From NCBI GenBank assembly GCA_024682995.1, contig JAIKYR010000043.1:1-60852 (forward strand): 60,852 bases of DNA. The letters are read 5' to 3'. Numbering within the stretch: the stretch's first letter is position 1; every line of letters starts with the position of its first letter. Shown here one piece after another: positions 39,903 to 49,395 of this stretch. The notes under the pieces were generated by a model. That model saw nothing but the letters and a program-made list of their open reading frames with translations. It made no database searches and was not told the origin of the DNA. The stretch is from Bacteroidales bacterium (GTDB lineage: Bacteria; Bacteroidota; Bacteroidia; Bacteroidales; WCHB1-69). A program made the translations under genes and the position numbers.

Positions 39903-40837
39903 ACATTCTTGACGTAAACGACGTTAGCAAGCAATACGCCCGTCATCTGGCACTGGACCGGGTTTCCCTCAGTGTGCGGGAGGGTGTGATTTTCGGCCTG
40001 CTCGGTCCCAACGGAGCGGGTAAGACCACGCTTATCCGTATTCTGAACCAGATCATCTACCCCGACTCCGGAAATGTCCTGTTTAAAGGAAAGCCCTTGT
40101 CAGCGGACGATGTGCGGCAAATCGGTTATCTTCCCGAAGAGCGCGGCCTCTACAAGAAGATGAAAGCCGGCGAACAGGCCCTTTACCTGGCACGCCTCAA
40201 AGGTATGGAGCGCATGGAGGCCCTCACCCGCCTGCACCACAAATTCGAGGAGTACGGCATTCTGGACTGGTGGAACCGTCCTGTGGAAGAACTCTCCAAG
40301 GGAATGCAGCAGAAAGTACAATTCATCACCACCACCATCCACCAGCCGGCGTTCCTGATCCTGGACGAGCCCTTCAGCGGCTTCGACCCCATCAACGCCA
40401 ACCTGCTGAAAGAAGAGATACTGAAGCTCAAGGCTGCCGGCACCACCATCATCCTCTCTACGCACAATATGGCCTCGGTAGAGGAAATATGCGATGAGAT
40501 AGCCCTCATCAACCACGCCCAGAAGATTCTGGACGGCAATCTTTTTGAAATCAAAAACCGCTTCAAGAAGAACATCTTCGCCGTGGAAGTAGCGAACGAA
40601 GGGAACTCTTTGGCTGACAACCTCCAGAATGATTTCGAGGTTATCCACAGACAGGCACTCCCCCACTCCATCCACTACGACATCCGCCTGCCGGAAGGCA
40701 AGACGGCCAATGACCTGCTGGACATTTGTATGCGCCACAGCAACATCCTCTCCTTCCACGAGACACTTCCCTCCATGAACGAGATTTTCATCGAACAAGT
40801 AGAACATTTCAACCAACAGCGCCATGAAAAAGAATAA
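39899..40837 (+). CDS. ABC transporter ATP-binding protein (NatA-like)
   Basis: GLLGPNGAGKTTLIRILNQI, LSKGMQQKVQFI, LILDEPFSGFDPIN. Confidence 0.95.
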   Translation: MNILDVNDVSKQYARHLALDRVSLSVREGVIFGLLGPNGAGKTTLIRILNQIIYPDSGNVLFKGKPLSADDVRQIGYLPEERGLYKKMKAGEQALYLARLKGMERMEALTRLHHKFEEYGILDWWNRPVEELSKGMQQKVQFITTTIHQPAFLILDEPFSGFDPINANLLKEEILKLKAAGTTIILSTHNMASVEEICDEIALINHAQKILDGNLFEIKNRFKKNIFAVEVANEGNSLADNLQNDFEVIHRQALPHSIHYDIRLPEGKTANDLLDICMRHSNILSFHETLPSMNEIFIEQVEHFNQQRHEKE

Positions 40838-42149
40838 CCCCGTCCTGCTCATCATTGCACGAGAATATCTCACACGTGTACGGAAGAAATCCTTCATCCT
40901 GCTGACTATCCTGCTGCCCATCCTGATGGCAGCCATCATCATGCTGCCGGTACTCCTTATGATCAACAGCGAGAAAAAGCAACACACCCATGTGCTGGTG
41001 GTGGACGAGACAGAGATTTTCCTCAATGCGTTTGAACCGAACGACAACGTCACGTTCAGCTATGCCTCCGGCGACATCACCACGTTCAAGCAGGATATCC
41101 TCCAGAACGACAAGTACAACTGCATCCTACACATCCTTAACAACTCGCAAGCACTGAAATCGAACCTCTATTACAAAGACAAGGTGCCGAACAGCCTGCC
41201 CTCCTATCTCGAGCGGCAGATGGATGATATCTTTTTCGACCGCATCCTGCAAGACTCACTACACATCAATCCGGCCCAATTCGAGAAGCTCCAAGAGCTC
41301 ACCAAAGCCGATGTAACCACCATCCAGATGGATGAAAAAGGCAACGAGCGCGAGAACATCGCCGAGATCAACGAGGTCATCGGCATGGTATGCGGCTTCT
41401 TCATCTACTTCATCATCATCATCTTCGCCAGCCAGGTGCTGCGCGGCGTGTTGGAGGAGAAGACCAGCCGCATCGTGGAGGTCATCGTCTCCTCGGTGAA
41501 GCCTGTCCAACTGCTGATTGGCAAGATTGTCGGCATCGCCTTGGTCGGCATCACGCAGTTCGTCATCTGGGTCATGCTCACCTTCGGCATCCTGCTCATT
41601 GCCCAGATAGCCGCTCCGTCGCTGATGTCCGGTTCCGTGTCCGAAACCGCCGTTCCGGGAGCTGAGATTGCCGCCGACACCCTGCCCGCCGACTTCAGCA
41701 TTTTCCAGAAGATCAACGAATATTTCTCCGTCTCCTTTGGCGAGATCATTCTCTGTTTCTTCTTCTTCTTTGTGGTCGGATACCTGACATACGCCTCCCT
41801 GTATGCCGCCATGGGCTCCGTGGTGGACAACGAGAGCGACTCGCAACAATATACGCTACCCATCACCCTGCCTCTGCTGCTTTCCATCATTGTGGTACCC
41901 TCCATCGCCAACAACCCCAACGGCAGTCTGGCATTCTGGTTCTCCATGATTCCGCTCACCTCGCCAGTCTCCATGCTCGTGCGCCTGCCCGCTGGCGTAC
42001 CTCTGTGGCAGGTGTTTCTCTCTATGGGGTTGGCCGTCGCCTTCCTTGTCTTCTGCATCTGGTTCGCCGCCAAAGTCTATCGGATGGGCATCCTGATGTA
42101 CGGGAAAAAAGTCAGCTGGCGGGAGATTTTCAAATGGTTGAGAAAATGA
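40824..42149 (+). CDS. ABC transporter permease (NatB/ABC-2 type)
   Basis: TM N-term, then VLRGVLEEKTSRIVEVIVSSVKPVQLLIGKIVGIALVG. Confidence 0.93.
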   Translation: MKKNNPVLLIIAREYLTRVRKKSFILLTILLPILMAAIIMLPVLLMINSEKKQHTHVLVVDETEIFLNAFEPNDNVTFSYASGDITTFKQDILQNDKYNCILHILNNSQALKSNLYYKDKVPNSLPSYLERQMDDIFFDRILQDSLHINPAQFEKLQELTKADVTTIQMDEKGNERENIAEINEVIGMVCGFFIYFIIIIFASQVLRGVLEEKTSRIVEVIVSSVKPVQLLIGKIVGIALVGITQFVIWVMLTFGILLIAQIAAPSLMSGSVSETAVPGAEIAADTLPADFSIFQKINEYFSVSFGEIILCFFFFFVVGYLTYASLYAAMGSVVDNESDSQQYTLPITLPLLLSIIVVPSIANNPNGSLAFWFSMIPLTSPVSMLVRLPAGVPLWQVFLSMGLAVAFLVFCIWFAAKVYRMGILMYGKKVSWREIFKWLRK

Positions 42150-44047
42150 AACGACTGCTGTGTTGGATGATGCTCTGCCTGATTGGATTGTCAGCCTATG
42201 CACAGGACGACAACCCGACGGAGACGCCGAAGATTGACTCGGCGATGGCCATCTCGCCCGCCTACATGCCCGTTTCCACAGCCTCTCTGTCCGGCACCTT
42301 CTTCCTTCCACTGCAGTACCACCCCATTGACACGACCATTTTCCACACCTCCGACTATGACCCGTTCTTCCACACGCAGAATCTGTACCAGACCCTTGGC
42401 ATCGTCGGTCAGGCCCACAAAAACATGATCTTCGGATACGACCGCGAAATCGGATTCTCGCTGATTACATTACCATATCCTCTTTATTTTAAAACTCAGA
42501 AAGACCTGAAACACTACGATCTGGAGACCTCCTTCACCAATATCGCCTACACATACGGTACCACGATAGAGCTAACGAGCGAGCATCACTTCCAGGCCAC
42601 CCACGCACAGAAATTCAAGCATGTGAGTTTTGCAGGAAACCTGTTCGGATACAGCAACAAAGGCTATTTCATGCGCCAGGGCACCAATCTGATGGCCTTC
42701 GACCTTCTGCTGCACTACCAGACACCCCGCAACATCTACGGATTCACCACCTCCTACATCTTCAACCGGAGCAAATACCAGGAGAACGGCGGCCTGAGCG
42801 ACTACCACTCCTTTGCCGACCGGCCTGCACGTGACACCAACGCCGTACCGCGACTTGGCAGTTACAGCGTGGTGTTCAAGGAAGCCGCCTCCACTATCCT
42901 CACCCACGACCTGCTATTCCAGCAATACGTAAACATCAAAGACAAGAAAGACCGCTACTACGGAACGCTGAGCCACAGTTTCCAGTTCAAATCCACCAAG
43001 TGTTCCTTTTTGGACGAGAACCTGAACAACGACTTCTATCAGGACCGTTATTTCTTCAGCACAGACACCACCTATGACACGCTCTACTACCACCATTTCA
43101 TCAACACGTTGCAATGGTCGAATTTTGACCCCTTGACGAGACTCAGCGAGAAGAACTATGCCCTGCACATCGCAGGCGGCATCCAACATGAGTTTGTAAA
43201 ATCCCGCCTGCCCCATTATATCGCCAACCACTTCTCGTTATTCGCCCGCACCCATATCCGACTCTTCAAGGTGTGGGACATCTACAGTTCCATATCATAC
43301 TCGTTCCTGAATTATACGAAGAACGATGCCATCGCAGACGTGTCGGCCACCTTTGCCCTTAACCGGAAATGGCGGCACTACCTCGGCTTTGCCGCCGGAT
43401 TCTACCGTGTGTCGCCCGATTTTTTCTTTACCCATTATTATGGGAACAACAACTACTGGTACCACGAGTGGCCCAAAGAGAACAACCTCAAACTCAGTGC
43501 CTTCTATACCATTTTTGACTATAAGCTGAGTTTTAACTATTTCATGCTAAATAACTATATGTTCATCAATTCAGACTACGTTCCGCAACGTTCCGAAAAG
43601 AGTATCAACGTTGTACAGCTCAACCTGTTTGCACCTTTGCGGCTGAAGAATTTCAAGATGGATGTCAACATGTCGCTGCAACACGCCACCCAATCCTACG
43701 TGGCGGTGCCGCTTTTCACCGGTAAGCTGTACGCCGCCTACTGCTTCCGCATCTTCCGCAACCGTCTGAAACTCATGGTCGGCGGCGACCTCATGTACAA
43801 CACCTCCTATTATGCCGACGCCTACAATCCCCTACTACACCAGTTCTACCACCAGGAGAGTGAGAAGGTGGGCAACTACCTCTACTTTGACGCCAACCTG
43901 ACGATGCAGGTGCAGCGCATCGCCTTCTTCTTCCGTGCCGGCAACATCTTCGCCGGAGCCTTCGGCTACGACTACTGCACCACCCCCAACTACCCGATGC
44001 AAGGCCTGAACTTCGAAGTCGGTATTACGTGGAAATTCTATGATTAA
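42146..44047 (+). CDS. putative porin (start corrected from ORF start 42005)
   Basis: MKRLLCWMMLCLIGLSAYAQ signal peptide with ATGA overlap to the permease stop; beta-barrel pattern of the Bacteroidota putative porin family. Confidence 0.85.
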   Translation: MKRLLCWMMLCLIGLSAYAQDDNPTETPKIDSAMAISPAYMPVSTASLSGTFFLPLQYHPIDTTIFHTSDYDPFFHTQNLYQTLGIVGQAHKNMIFGYDREIGFSLITLPYPLYFKTQKDLKHYDLETSFTNIAYTYGTTIELTSEHHFQATHAQKFKHVSFAGNLFGYSNKGYFMRQGTNLMAFDLLLHYQTPRNIYGFTTSYIFNRSKYQENGGLSDYHSFADRPARDTNAVPRLGSYSVVFKEAASTILTHDLLFQQYVNIKDKKDRYYGTLSHSFQFKSTKCSFLDENLNNDFYQDRYFFSTDTTYDTLYYHHFINTLQWSNFDPLTRLSEKNYALHIAGGIQHEFVKSRLPHYIANHFSLFARTHIRLFKVWDIYSSISYSFLNYTKNDAIADVSATFALNRKWRHYLGFAAGFYRVSPDFFFTHYYGNNNYWYHEWPKENNLKLSAFYTIFDYKLSFNYFMLNNYMFINSDYVPQRSEKSINVVQLNLFAPLRLKNFKMDVNMSLQHATQSYVAVPLFTGKLYAAYCFRIFRNRLKLMVGGDLMYNTSYYADAYNPLLHQFYHQESEKVGNYLYFDANLTMQVQRIAFFFRAGNIFAGAFGYDYCTTPNYPMQGLNFEVGITWKFYD

Positions 44048-44128
44048 CAATTAAAACAATAAGCTTCACAATAGAGCTCAACACATTATCATTTTAAATA
44101 CTTTTACATATTACAAACATTATAAACA

Positions 44129-45502
44129 ATGAATTATCGAATCGAAAAAGACACGCTCGGCGAGATGCGCGTTGAAGCGGACAAATTATGGGGAGCGCAA
44201 ACGCAGCGCGCCATGGAGAATTTCGTCATCGGCAAGAAAAAGATGCCGATTGAGATCATCTACGGCATCGCCACGGCCAAGAAGGCCGCCGCATGCGCCA
44301 ACTGCGATCTGGGGGTACTGCCCACCGACAAACGCGACCTTATCGTAGCCGCCTGCGACGAAATCCTAGCTGGCCAGTGGGACGACCAGTTCCCGTTGCA
44401 TATCTGGCAGACCGGTTCGGGCACGCAGACCAACATGAACGTCAACGAGGTAATCGCCCACCGCGGCCAGCAGCTGCACGGCGGAAAGCTGGACGACTAT
44501 CCGCTCTATCTCTCGCCCAATGACGATGTTAACAAGTCGCAGTCCACCAACGACATCTTCCCCACAGGCATGCGCATCGCCGCCACCAAGATGCTGCTCA
44601 CGCACACCATCCCAGCCATTTTGGATATCATGAAGACCTATCAGGAGAAGATTGTCGAATACGCCGACATCCGCAAGATCGGGCGCACACACCTGATGGA
44701 CGCCACCCCGCTCACCCTCGGGCAGGAGCTCTCTGGCCATCTGTCGCAAATTGAGCATGGACTGGACTCGCTGCTCAAGAGCATGGAGCACCTCAAGGAG
44801 CTGCCCATTGGCGGCACGGCAGTGGGCAACGGCATCAACGCTCCGGAAGGCTACGACAAGCTGGCGCTCCAATACATCAACACCATCACCGGGCTTGATT
44901 TCGTGAACACGCCCAACAAGTTCGAGGCTATGGCCTCCCACGACTCGCTGGCCGAAGTGTCCGGCGCACTGAAACGCTTGGCCATCTCGTTCATGAAGAT
45001 CGCCAACGACTTCCGGCTGCTCAACTCGGGCCCGCGCTGCGGTATCGGCGAAGTGGTGCTGCCTGCCAACGAGCCCGGCTCGTCCATCATGCCAGGGAAA
45101 GTGAACCCCACGCAGTGTGAAGCCCTCTCGCAAGTGTGCTGCCAAGTCATCGGCAATGACGTGGCTATCACCACGGGCGCCATGCAGGGCCACCTGCAAC
45201 TCAACGTCTTCATGCCCCTCATCGGGCGCGACCTCCTGCAGTCTTCCCGCCTGCTGGCCGACGTGATCCGCTCCTTCAACGACCATTGCCTGAAAGGTAT
45301 CACGCCCAACCGCGAACGCATCCGCATGCACCTCAACAACTCCCTCATGCTGGTCACCAAGCTGAGCCCCGTCATCGGATACTACAACGCGGCCAAGATC
45401 GCCCAACATGCCCTCAACGAAGGCCTTACCCTGCGCGAAGCCGCCCTCGAACTGAAACTTATCAGCGAAGAAGAGTTTGATAAGTGGATGGATGTCAATT
45501 AA
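44129..45502 (+). CDS. fumC: class II fumarate hydratase
   Basis: YRIEKDTLGEMRVEADKLWGAQTQRAMENF, TGSGTQTNMNVNEV, GSSIMPGKVNPTQCEAL. Confidence 0.96.
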   Translation: MNYRIEKDTLGEMRVEADKLWGAQTQRAMENFVIGKKKMPIEIIYGIATAKKAAACANCDLGVLPTDKRDLIVAACDEILAGQWDDQFPLHIWQTGSGTQTNMNVNEVIAHRGQQLHGGKLDDYPLYLSPNDDVNKSQSTNDIFPTGMRIAATKMLLTHTIPAILDIMKTYQEKIVEYADIRKIGRTHLMDATPLTLGQELSGHLSQIEHGLDSLLKSMEHLKELPIGGTAVGNGINAPEGYDKLALQYINTITGLDFVNTPNKFEAMASHDSLAEVSGALKRLAISFMKIANDFRLLNSGPRCGIGEVVLPANEPGSSIMPGKVNPTQCEALSQVCCQVIGNDVAITTGAMQGHLQLNVFMPLIGRDLLQSSRLLADVIRSFNDHCLKGITPNRERIRMHLNNSLMLVTKLSPVIGYYNAAKIAQHALNEGLTLREAALELKLISEEEFDKWMDVN

Positions 45503-45526
45503 CAATTAACAATTAATAATTAATAG
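45496..45526. repeat. heptamer module caattaacaattaacaattaataattaatag containing the fumC stop codon
   Basis: 31 bp identical to the reverse complement of 28029-28059. Confidence 0.9.
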
Positions 45527-45636
45527 GGAGAGAAGGGAAAGGTTTGTTAGTGTAAAGGTATTAAAGTAAAAGGTTCAAGGTTCATTGTCAAAACTCTTAA
45601 TTTCTTAACTCCTTAGTTTCAAAGCCCATCGTTCCC

Positions 45637-46326
45637 ATGCTGATTATTCTTGCCGCCTCCTTGCTGCCCGTCATTGTCCTGCTGGTATATATCTATCGCA
45701 AAGACCAATACCAGAAAGAGCCACTATCCCTGCTTCTGAAAGCCCTGCTTGGTGGTGTTTTAGCAGGACTGATGGACATCGCATTGCTTACATTTTTCCG
45801 ATTTGCCGAAGTCACCTCGTTTTCAAGCGGGCTGCACCACTCTTTATATCAGGCATTTTGCCAAGCGGCCATGCCGGAAGAATTCTGCAAGCTGTTTTTC
45901 CTATATCTTTTCATTTGGAAAAGTAAATATTTCGATGAATACTACGACGGCCTTGAATATGCGGCCTGTGTGGGCTTGGGGTTTGCCGGTTTGGAGAATC
46001 TGATGTACGTTTTGGAAGGGGGACTTGCCGTGGCGGTGGGGCGTGCCCTGTTTGCCGTGCCCGCCCATTTCTTCTTCGCCATCATCATGGGCTATTTCTT
46101 CGCTTTCGCCAAGTTCAGGCCCTGGAAGAAGAGCACTTACCTCGCGTTAGCCTATATCTGCCCCGTCATCCTGCACGGCATCTACGATTTCATCCTGATG
46201 TATGGTGAATTCATCCAGAAGACCGACACTGCCGTCGCCTCCGTACTGAACCTTATCTTCTACATCTTTTTCATATTCGTATGGAAGACAGCCAACAAAC
46301 GGATCCAACGGATGTCGGGCCAATAA
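45637..46326 (+). CDS. PrsW family intramembrane metalloprotease
   Basis: MPEEFCKLFFLYL (EExxK), YAACVGLGFAGLENLMYV, PAHFFFAIIMGYFF, LHGIYDF. Confidence 0.88.
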   Translation: MLIILAASLLPVIVLLVYIYRKDQYQKEPLSLLLKALLGGVLAGLMDIALLTFFRFAEVTSFSSGLHHSLYQAFCQAAMPEEFCKLFFLYLFIWKSKYFDEYYDGLEYAACVGLGFAGLENLMYVLEGGLAVAVGRALFAVPAHFFFAIIMGYFFAFAKFRPWKKSTYLALAYICPVILHGIYDFILMYGEFIQKTDTAVASVLNLIFYIFFIFVWKTANKRIQRMSGQ

Positions 46327-46329
46327 CAA

Positions 46330-47298
46330 TTACCGGCGGCTGAAGAAGAAATCGCTCATCACGACGCGCACCAGCACCCCGTAGTTGAACGTGAATTTAT
46401 TGCCCTCGCGAAACTCGGGCCGCGGCGAATTCTTCATCTGATAAATACCCGATCGGCCCATATAGCAATAGAACGTGGGATCCAATGACACCGTCTTGTT
46501 GATGGCAATCTTCAATCCCGCCGCGCCGGAAAATCCGAAGCCAGGACCGCCATACGTGATATCATAGGTTTGCGCACCAGGATAATAACTCTCACCATTA
46601 TACGGATCCAGCAACGTATATTCATTACCTACAGATTTTCCCTCCCTATCCAACAACACAGCCTTAAAGGACTTGGCTTTCGCATAGTTAAACTGAATTC
46701 CCAGTTCCAAAAAAGGTTTCACATTCTTGTGTACTTTGGAAAAAAGATAGGAAGCCATAAAGTCAATGGTGGAACGGTCCTCCTTGCCCACCAATGCCAT
46801 CACTGGCAGACGCATCTCGTTGCCCAACGGCTGATCAGACGAAAGCAGACATTGTGCTGAAGAGGTCAACCGGCTGAAGGAATAGGACAACGACAAGCCC
46901 CACCCGTTTTTGATTTTATAACGCATACCTAACGCTATCATCATGCTCAACTTGTAGTGGTTTTCCCAATTGTAAATATCAGAACCGGGATCCAATTCCA
47001 AAGATGCACTCCCCATCTGCATGCTGGGATAATACTCATTAATAATCTGATCCAATTCATCTTTCCAATATTGGTTAGCAAAAATGTAGTACAGATTATT
47101 CTCATTGAGATTACTGCCATTATAATAATTGGCGTTGAACTTGTTGCCGATGAACATACCGCCACCGATGTAAAAATCAAAACCTTTGTCGCACCAGGTG
47201 GTATCGGAGAAATGGACAGGAATGACTTCCTGCTCCGGCTGTGCACAAAGGGTCAGCGAGAGCAGAGTTGTCACTATTATCAAAAATAATTTCCTCAT
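46330..47298 (-). CDS. outer-membrane beta-barrel protein, hypothetical (start corrected)
   Basis: MRKLFLIIVTTLLSLTLCAQ signal peptide inside ORF 46330-47508; repeated amphipathic strands. Confidence 0.75.
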   Translation of the reverse strand: MRKLFLIIVTTLLSLTLCAQPEQEVIPVHFSDTTWCDKGFDFYIGGGMFIGNKFNANYYNGSNLNENNLYYIFANQYWKDELDQIINEYYPSMQMGSASLELDPGSDIYNWENHYKLSMMIALGMRYKIKNGWGLSLSYSFSRLTSSAQCLLSSDQPLGNEMRLPVMALVGKEDRSTIDFMASYLFSKVHKNVKPFLELGIQFNYAKAKSFKAVLLDREGKSVGNEYTLLDPYNGESYYPGAQTYDITYGGPGFGFSGAAGLKIAINKTVSLDPTFYCYMGRSGIYQMKNSPRPEFREGNKFTFNYGVLVRVVMSDFFFSRR

Positions 47299-47327
47299 AC
47301 AGGGTTTATTATGGTGAACGGGATCCA

Positions 47328-48725
47328 TTACAGATGGACGCACTCCTTGTAGGCATCGGCGGCGGCCTCCATAATGGCCTCCGACATGGTGGGGTGCGGG
47401 AACACGGAGCGAATCACTTCCTCGCCGGTCATCTTGTTGCGGCGGGCCATCACGGCACCGGCAATCATCTCGGTCACATTGTCGCCAATGAGGTGGCATC
47501 CAAGCCATTCGCCCGTTTGTTTGTCGAAGATCACCTTCACCAAGCCGTCGCGGCTGCCGGCAGCGGTAGCCTTTCCGGATGCGGTGAACGGGAACTTGCC
47601 GATCAGCACCTCACGGCCCTGTTCCACGCAGGCGCGCTCGGTGAGGCCCACGGATGCGATTTCCGGTGTGGTATAGGTGCAGCCCGGAATATTGCCATAA
47701 TCAACAGGTTCGGGATTCAGGCCGGCGATTTTCTCCACGCACACCTCAGCCTCGTGCGAGGCCACGTGCGCCAGCGCAGGACCGTGTACAATATCGCCGA
47801 TGGCATACACACCCTCCACATTGGTGCGGTAGAAGTCGTCCACCACCACCTTGCCGCGTTCGGTCTGCACACCGCACTCCTCAAGGCCAATGCCCTCAAT
47901 GTTGGTGGCCACGCCCACAGCGGAGAGTACGATGTCGCACTCAATCTCCGTGATTTTCTCCTTGGCGTCCTTCACGGTGACCACACATTTGTCGTTCACA
48001 AGGTCCACCTTCTCCACTGCGGCGGCGGTCATGGTCTTGATGCCGGCCTTGCGGAAGCAGCGGGCCAGCGTGGCGGCGATGTCGTCGTCCTCCACGGGCA
48101 CTAAACGGGGCATATATTCCACAATCGTGACCTTAGTACCCATCGTGGCGTAGAAGTAAGCAAGCTCGCTGCCAATGGCGCCGGAGCCCATCACCACCAT
48201 CGTCTCCGGCAATGCGGGCAGTGTGAGGGCCTCGCGGTAGCCGATGATCTTCTTGCCGTCTTGCGGCACGTTGGGCAGGCTGCGCGAGCGGGCGCCCGTG
48301 GCCAGAATCACGTGCGTGGCCCCATAGACCGTCACGGTGCCGTCGGCGGCGGTCACCTCCACCTGATGGCCCGGCAGCAGTTTGCCGAAGCCGGCGATGA
48401 CCTCCACATTGTTTTTCTTGAGCAGATACTGAACCCCCTTGCTCATCGTCTCGGCCACCGTGCGACTACGTTTCACCACCGCCTCGAAGTCCGGCTTCAC
48501 GGCACCCTCCACCTGCAAGCCGTACTCGGCGGCATGCGACATATACTTATACACTTGGGCCGACTTCAGCAGCGCCTTGGTGGGAATACAGCCCCAATTG
48601 AGGCAGATGCCGCCCAATTCGGCACGTTCCACAACGGCAACCTTCATATTCAACTGCGAAGCGCGAATGGCAGCCACATAACCGCCGGGGCCGCTTCCGA
48701 CCACGATTAAATCATACGTATTCAT
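47328..48725 (-). CDS. lpdA: dihydrolipoyl dehydrogenase
   Basis: DLIVVGSGPGGYVAAIRASQLNMKVAVVERAELGGICLNWGCIPTKALL; VFPHPTMSEAIMEAA. Confidence 0.97.
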   Translation of the reverse strand: MNTYDLIVVGSGPGGYVAAIRASQLNMKVAVVERAELGGICLNWGCIPTKALLKSAQVYKYMSHAAEYGLQVEGAVKPDFEAVVKRSRTVAETMSKGVQYLLKKNNVEVIAGFGKLLPGHQVEVTAADGTVTVYGATHVILATGARSRSLPNVPQDGKKIIGYREALTLPALPETMVVMGSGAIGSELAYFYATMGTKVTIVEYMPRLVPVEDDDIAATLARCFRKAGIKTMTAAAVEKVDLVNDKCVVTVKDAKEKITEIECDIVLSAVGVATNIEGIGLEECGVQTERGKVVVDDFYRTNVEGVYAIGDIVHGPALAHVASHEAEVCVEKIAGLNPEPVDYGNIPGCTYTTPEIASVGLTERACVEQGREVLIGKFPFTASGKATAAGSRDGLVKVIFDKQTGEWLGCHLIGDNVTEMIAGAVMARRNKMTGEEVIRSVFPHPTMSEAIMEAAADAYKECVHL

Positions 48726-48762
48726 ATTTCTGCATTTTATTGGATTAATTCTGAAAAAGCCT

Positions 48763-48771
48763 GCAAATGTA
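48763..48771 (-). promoter_or_regulatory. Bacteroidota -7 element TACATTTGC
   Basis: Upstream of lpdA. Confidence 0.45.
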
Positions 48772-48820
48772 CATAATTTTCAAAAACGCACGGACGGGGA
48801 ATTAACACCGTTGGATTTGA

Positions 48821-48950
48821 CCGGTGTCGGAGACACCGCATCTTATTAACCCTAGATTAGCGCAGCTTAATCTGGGGTGGCGAACACCCACGCGACACCT
48901 GCGCGGCGCGGCAGGCGCGTGCCACGGAGAAGGATACATACTCGCCGCGC
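48821..48950. repeat. multi-palindromic intergenic repeat, copy 1
   Basis: ccggtgtcggagacaccg palindrome + agattagcgcagcttaatct-type hairpin + 29-bp gcgcggcgcggcaggcgcgtgccacggag. Confidence 0.85.
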
Positions 48951-49209
48951 AACGACGGGGGAAAATTATGTTCATTTTCTTTGGTCTTGCACAAAGAAAA
49001 CGAACCAAAAGAAATGCGCCTTGCCGCTGAGCAAATGACGGCTAAAATCGGGTCTCGCTCGCTAAACGGCGAAAACTTGCAACACTGCACTGCGTTCCGT
49101 GTTGCTTCAAACAGTTCGCCGTTCTTCACGCTCACTCACCACCGATTTCTTCACGCCCTCATTTGCAAGGCGGCGAATTCGAGGCCACAGGCGTGCCGGT
49201 ACGCAAACA

Positions 49210-49341
49210 CCGGTGTCGGAGACACCACATCTCAATAACCCCAGATGAGCGCAGCGTAATCTGGGGGAAATGCCGCGCATACGCACACCTCCGCGCGGCG
49301 CGGCAGGCGCGTGCCACGGAGGTGTGTGCGTGCACGCCGCG
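49210..49341. repeat. multi-palindromic intergenic repeat, copy 2
   Basis: Same order of modules; the exact 29-mer recurs at 49293-49321 and is enclosed by a 10-bp perfect stem (cacacctccg/cggaggtgtg, 49284-49326). Confidence 0.85.
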
Positions 49342-49395
49342 AAAAGGAATGAATGCCATAATGCATATAATCACCCAAATTAATTCCTTCATCCC

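Noticed and set aside
42005-42145. Upstream start for the putative porin ORF
   Set aside because: Overlaps the ABC permease; the internal ATG at 42146 gives a signal peptide and ATGA coupling.
48960-49392. ORFs 48857-49135 (-), 48981-49238 (+), 49159-49392 (-) and 49163-49480 (+) as genes
   Set aside because: They translate the palindromic repeats and the spacer between them in several frames; no protein-like composition or ribosome site.
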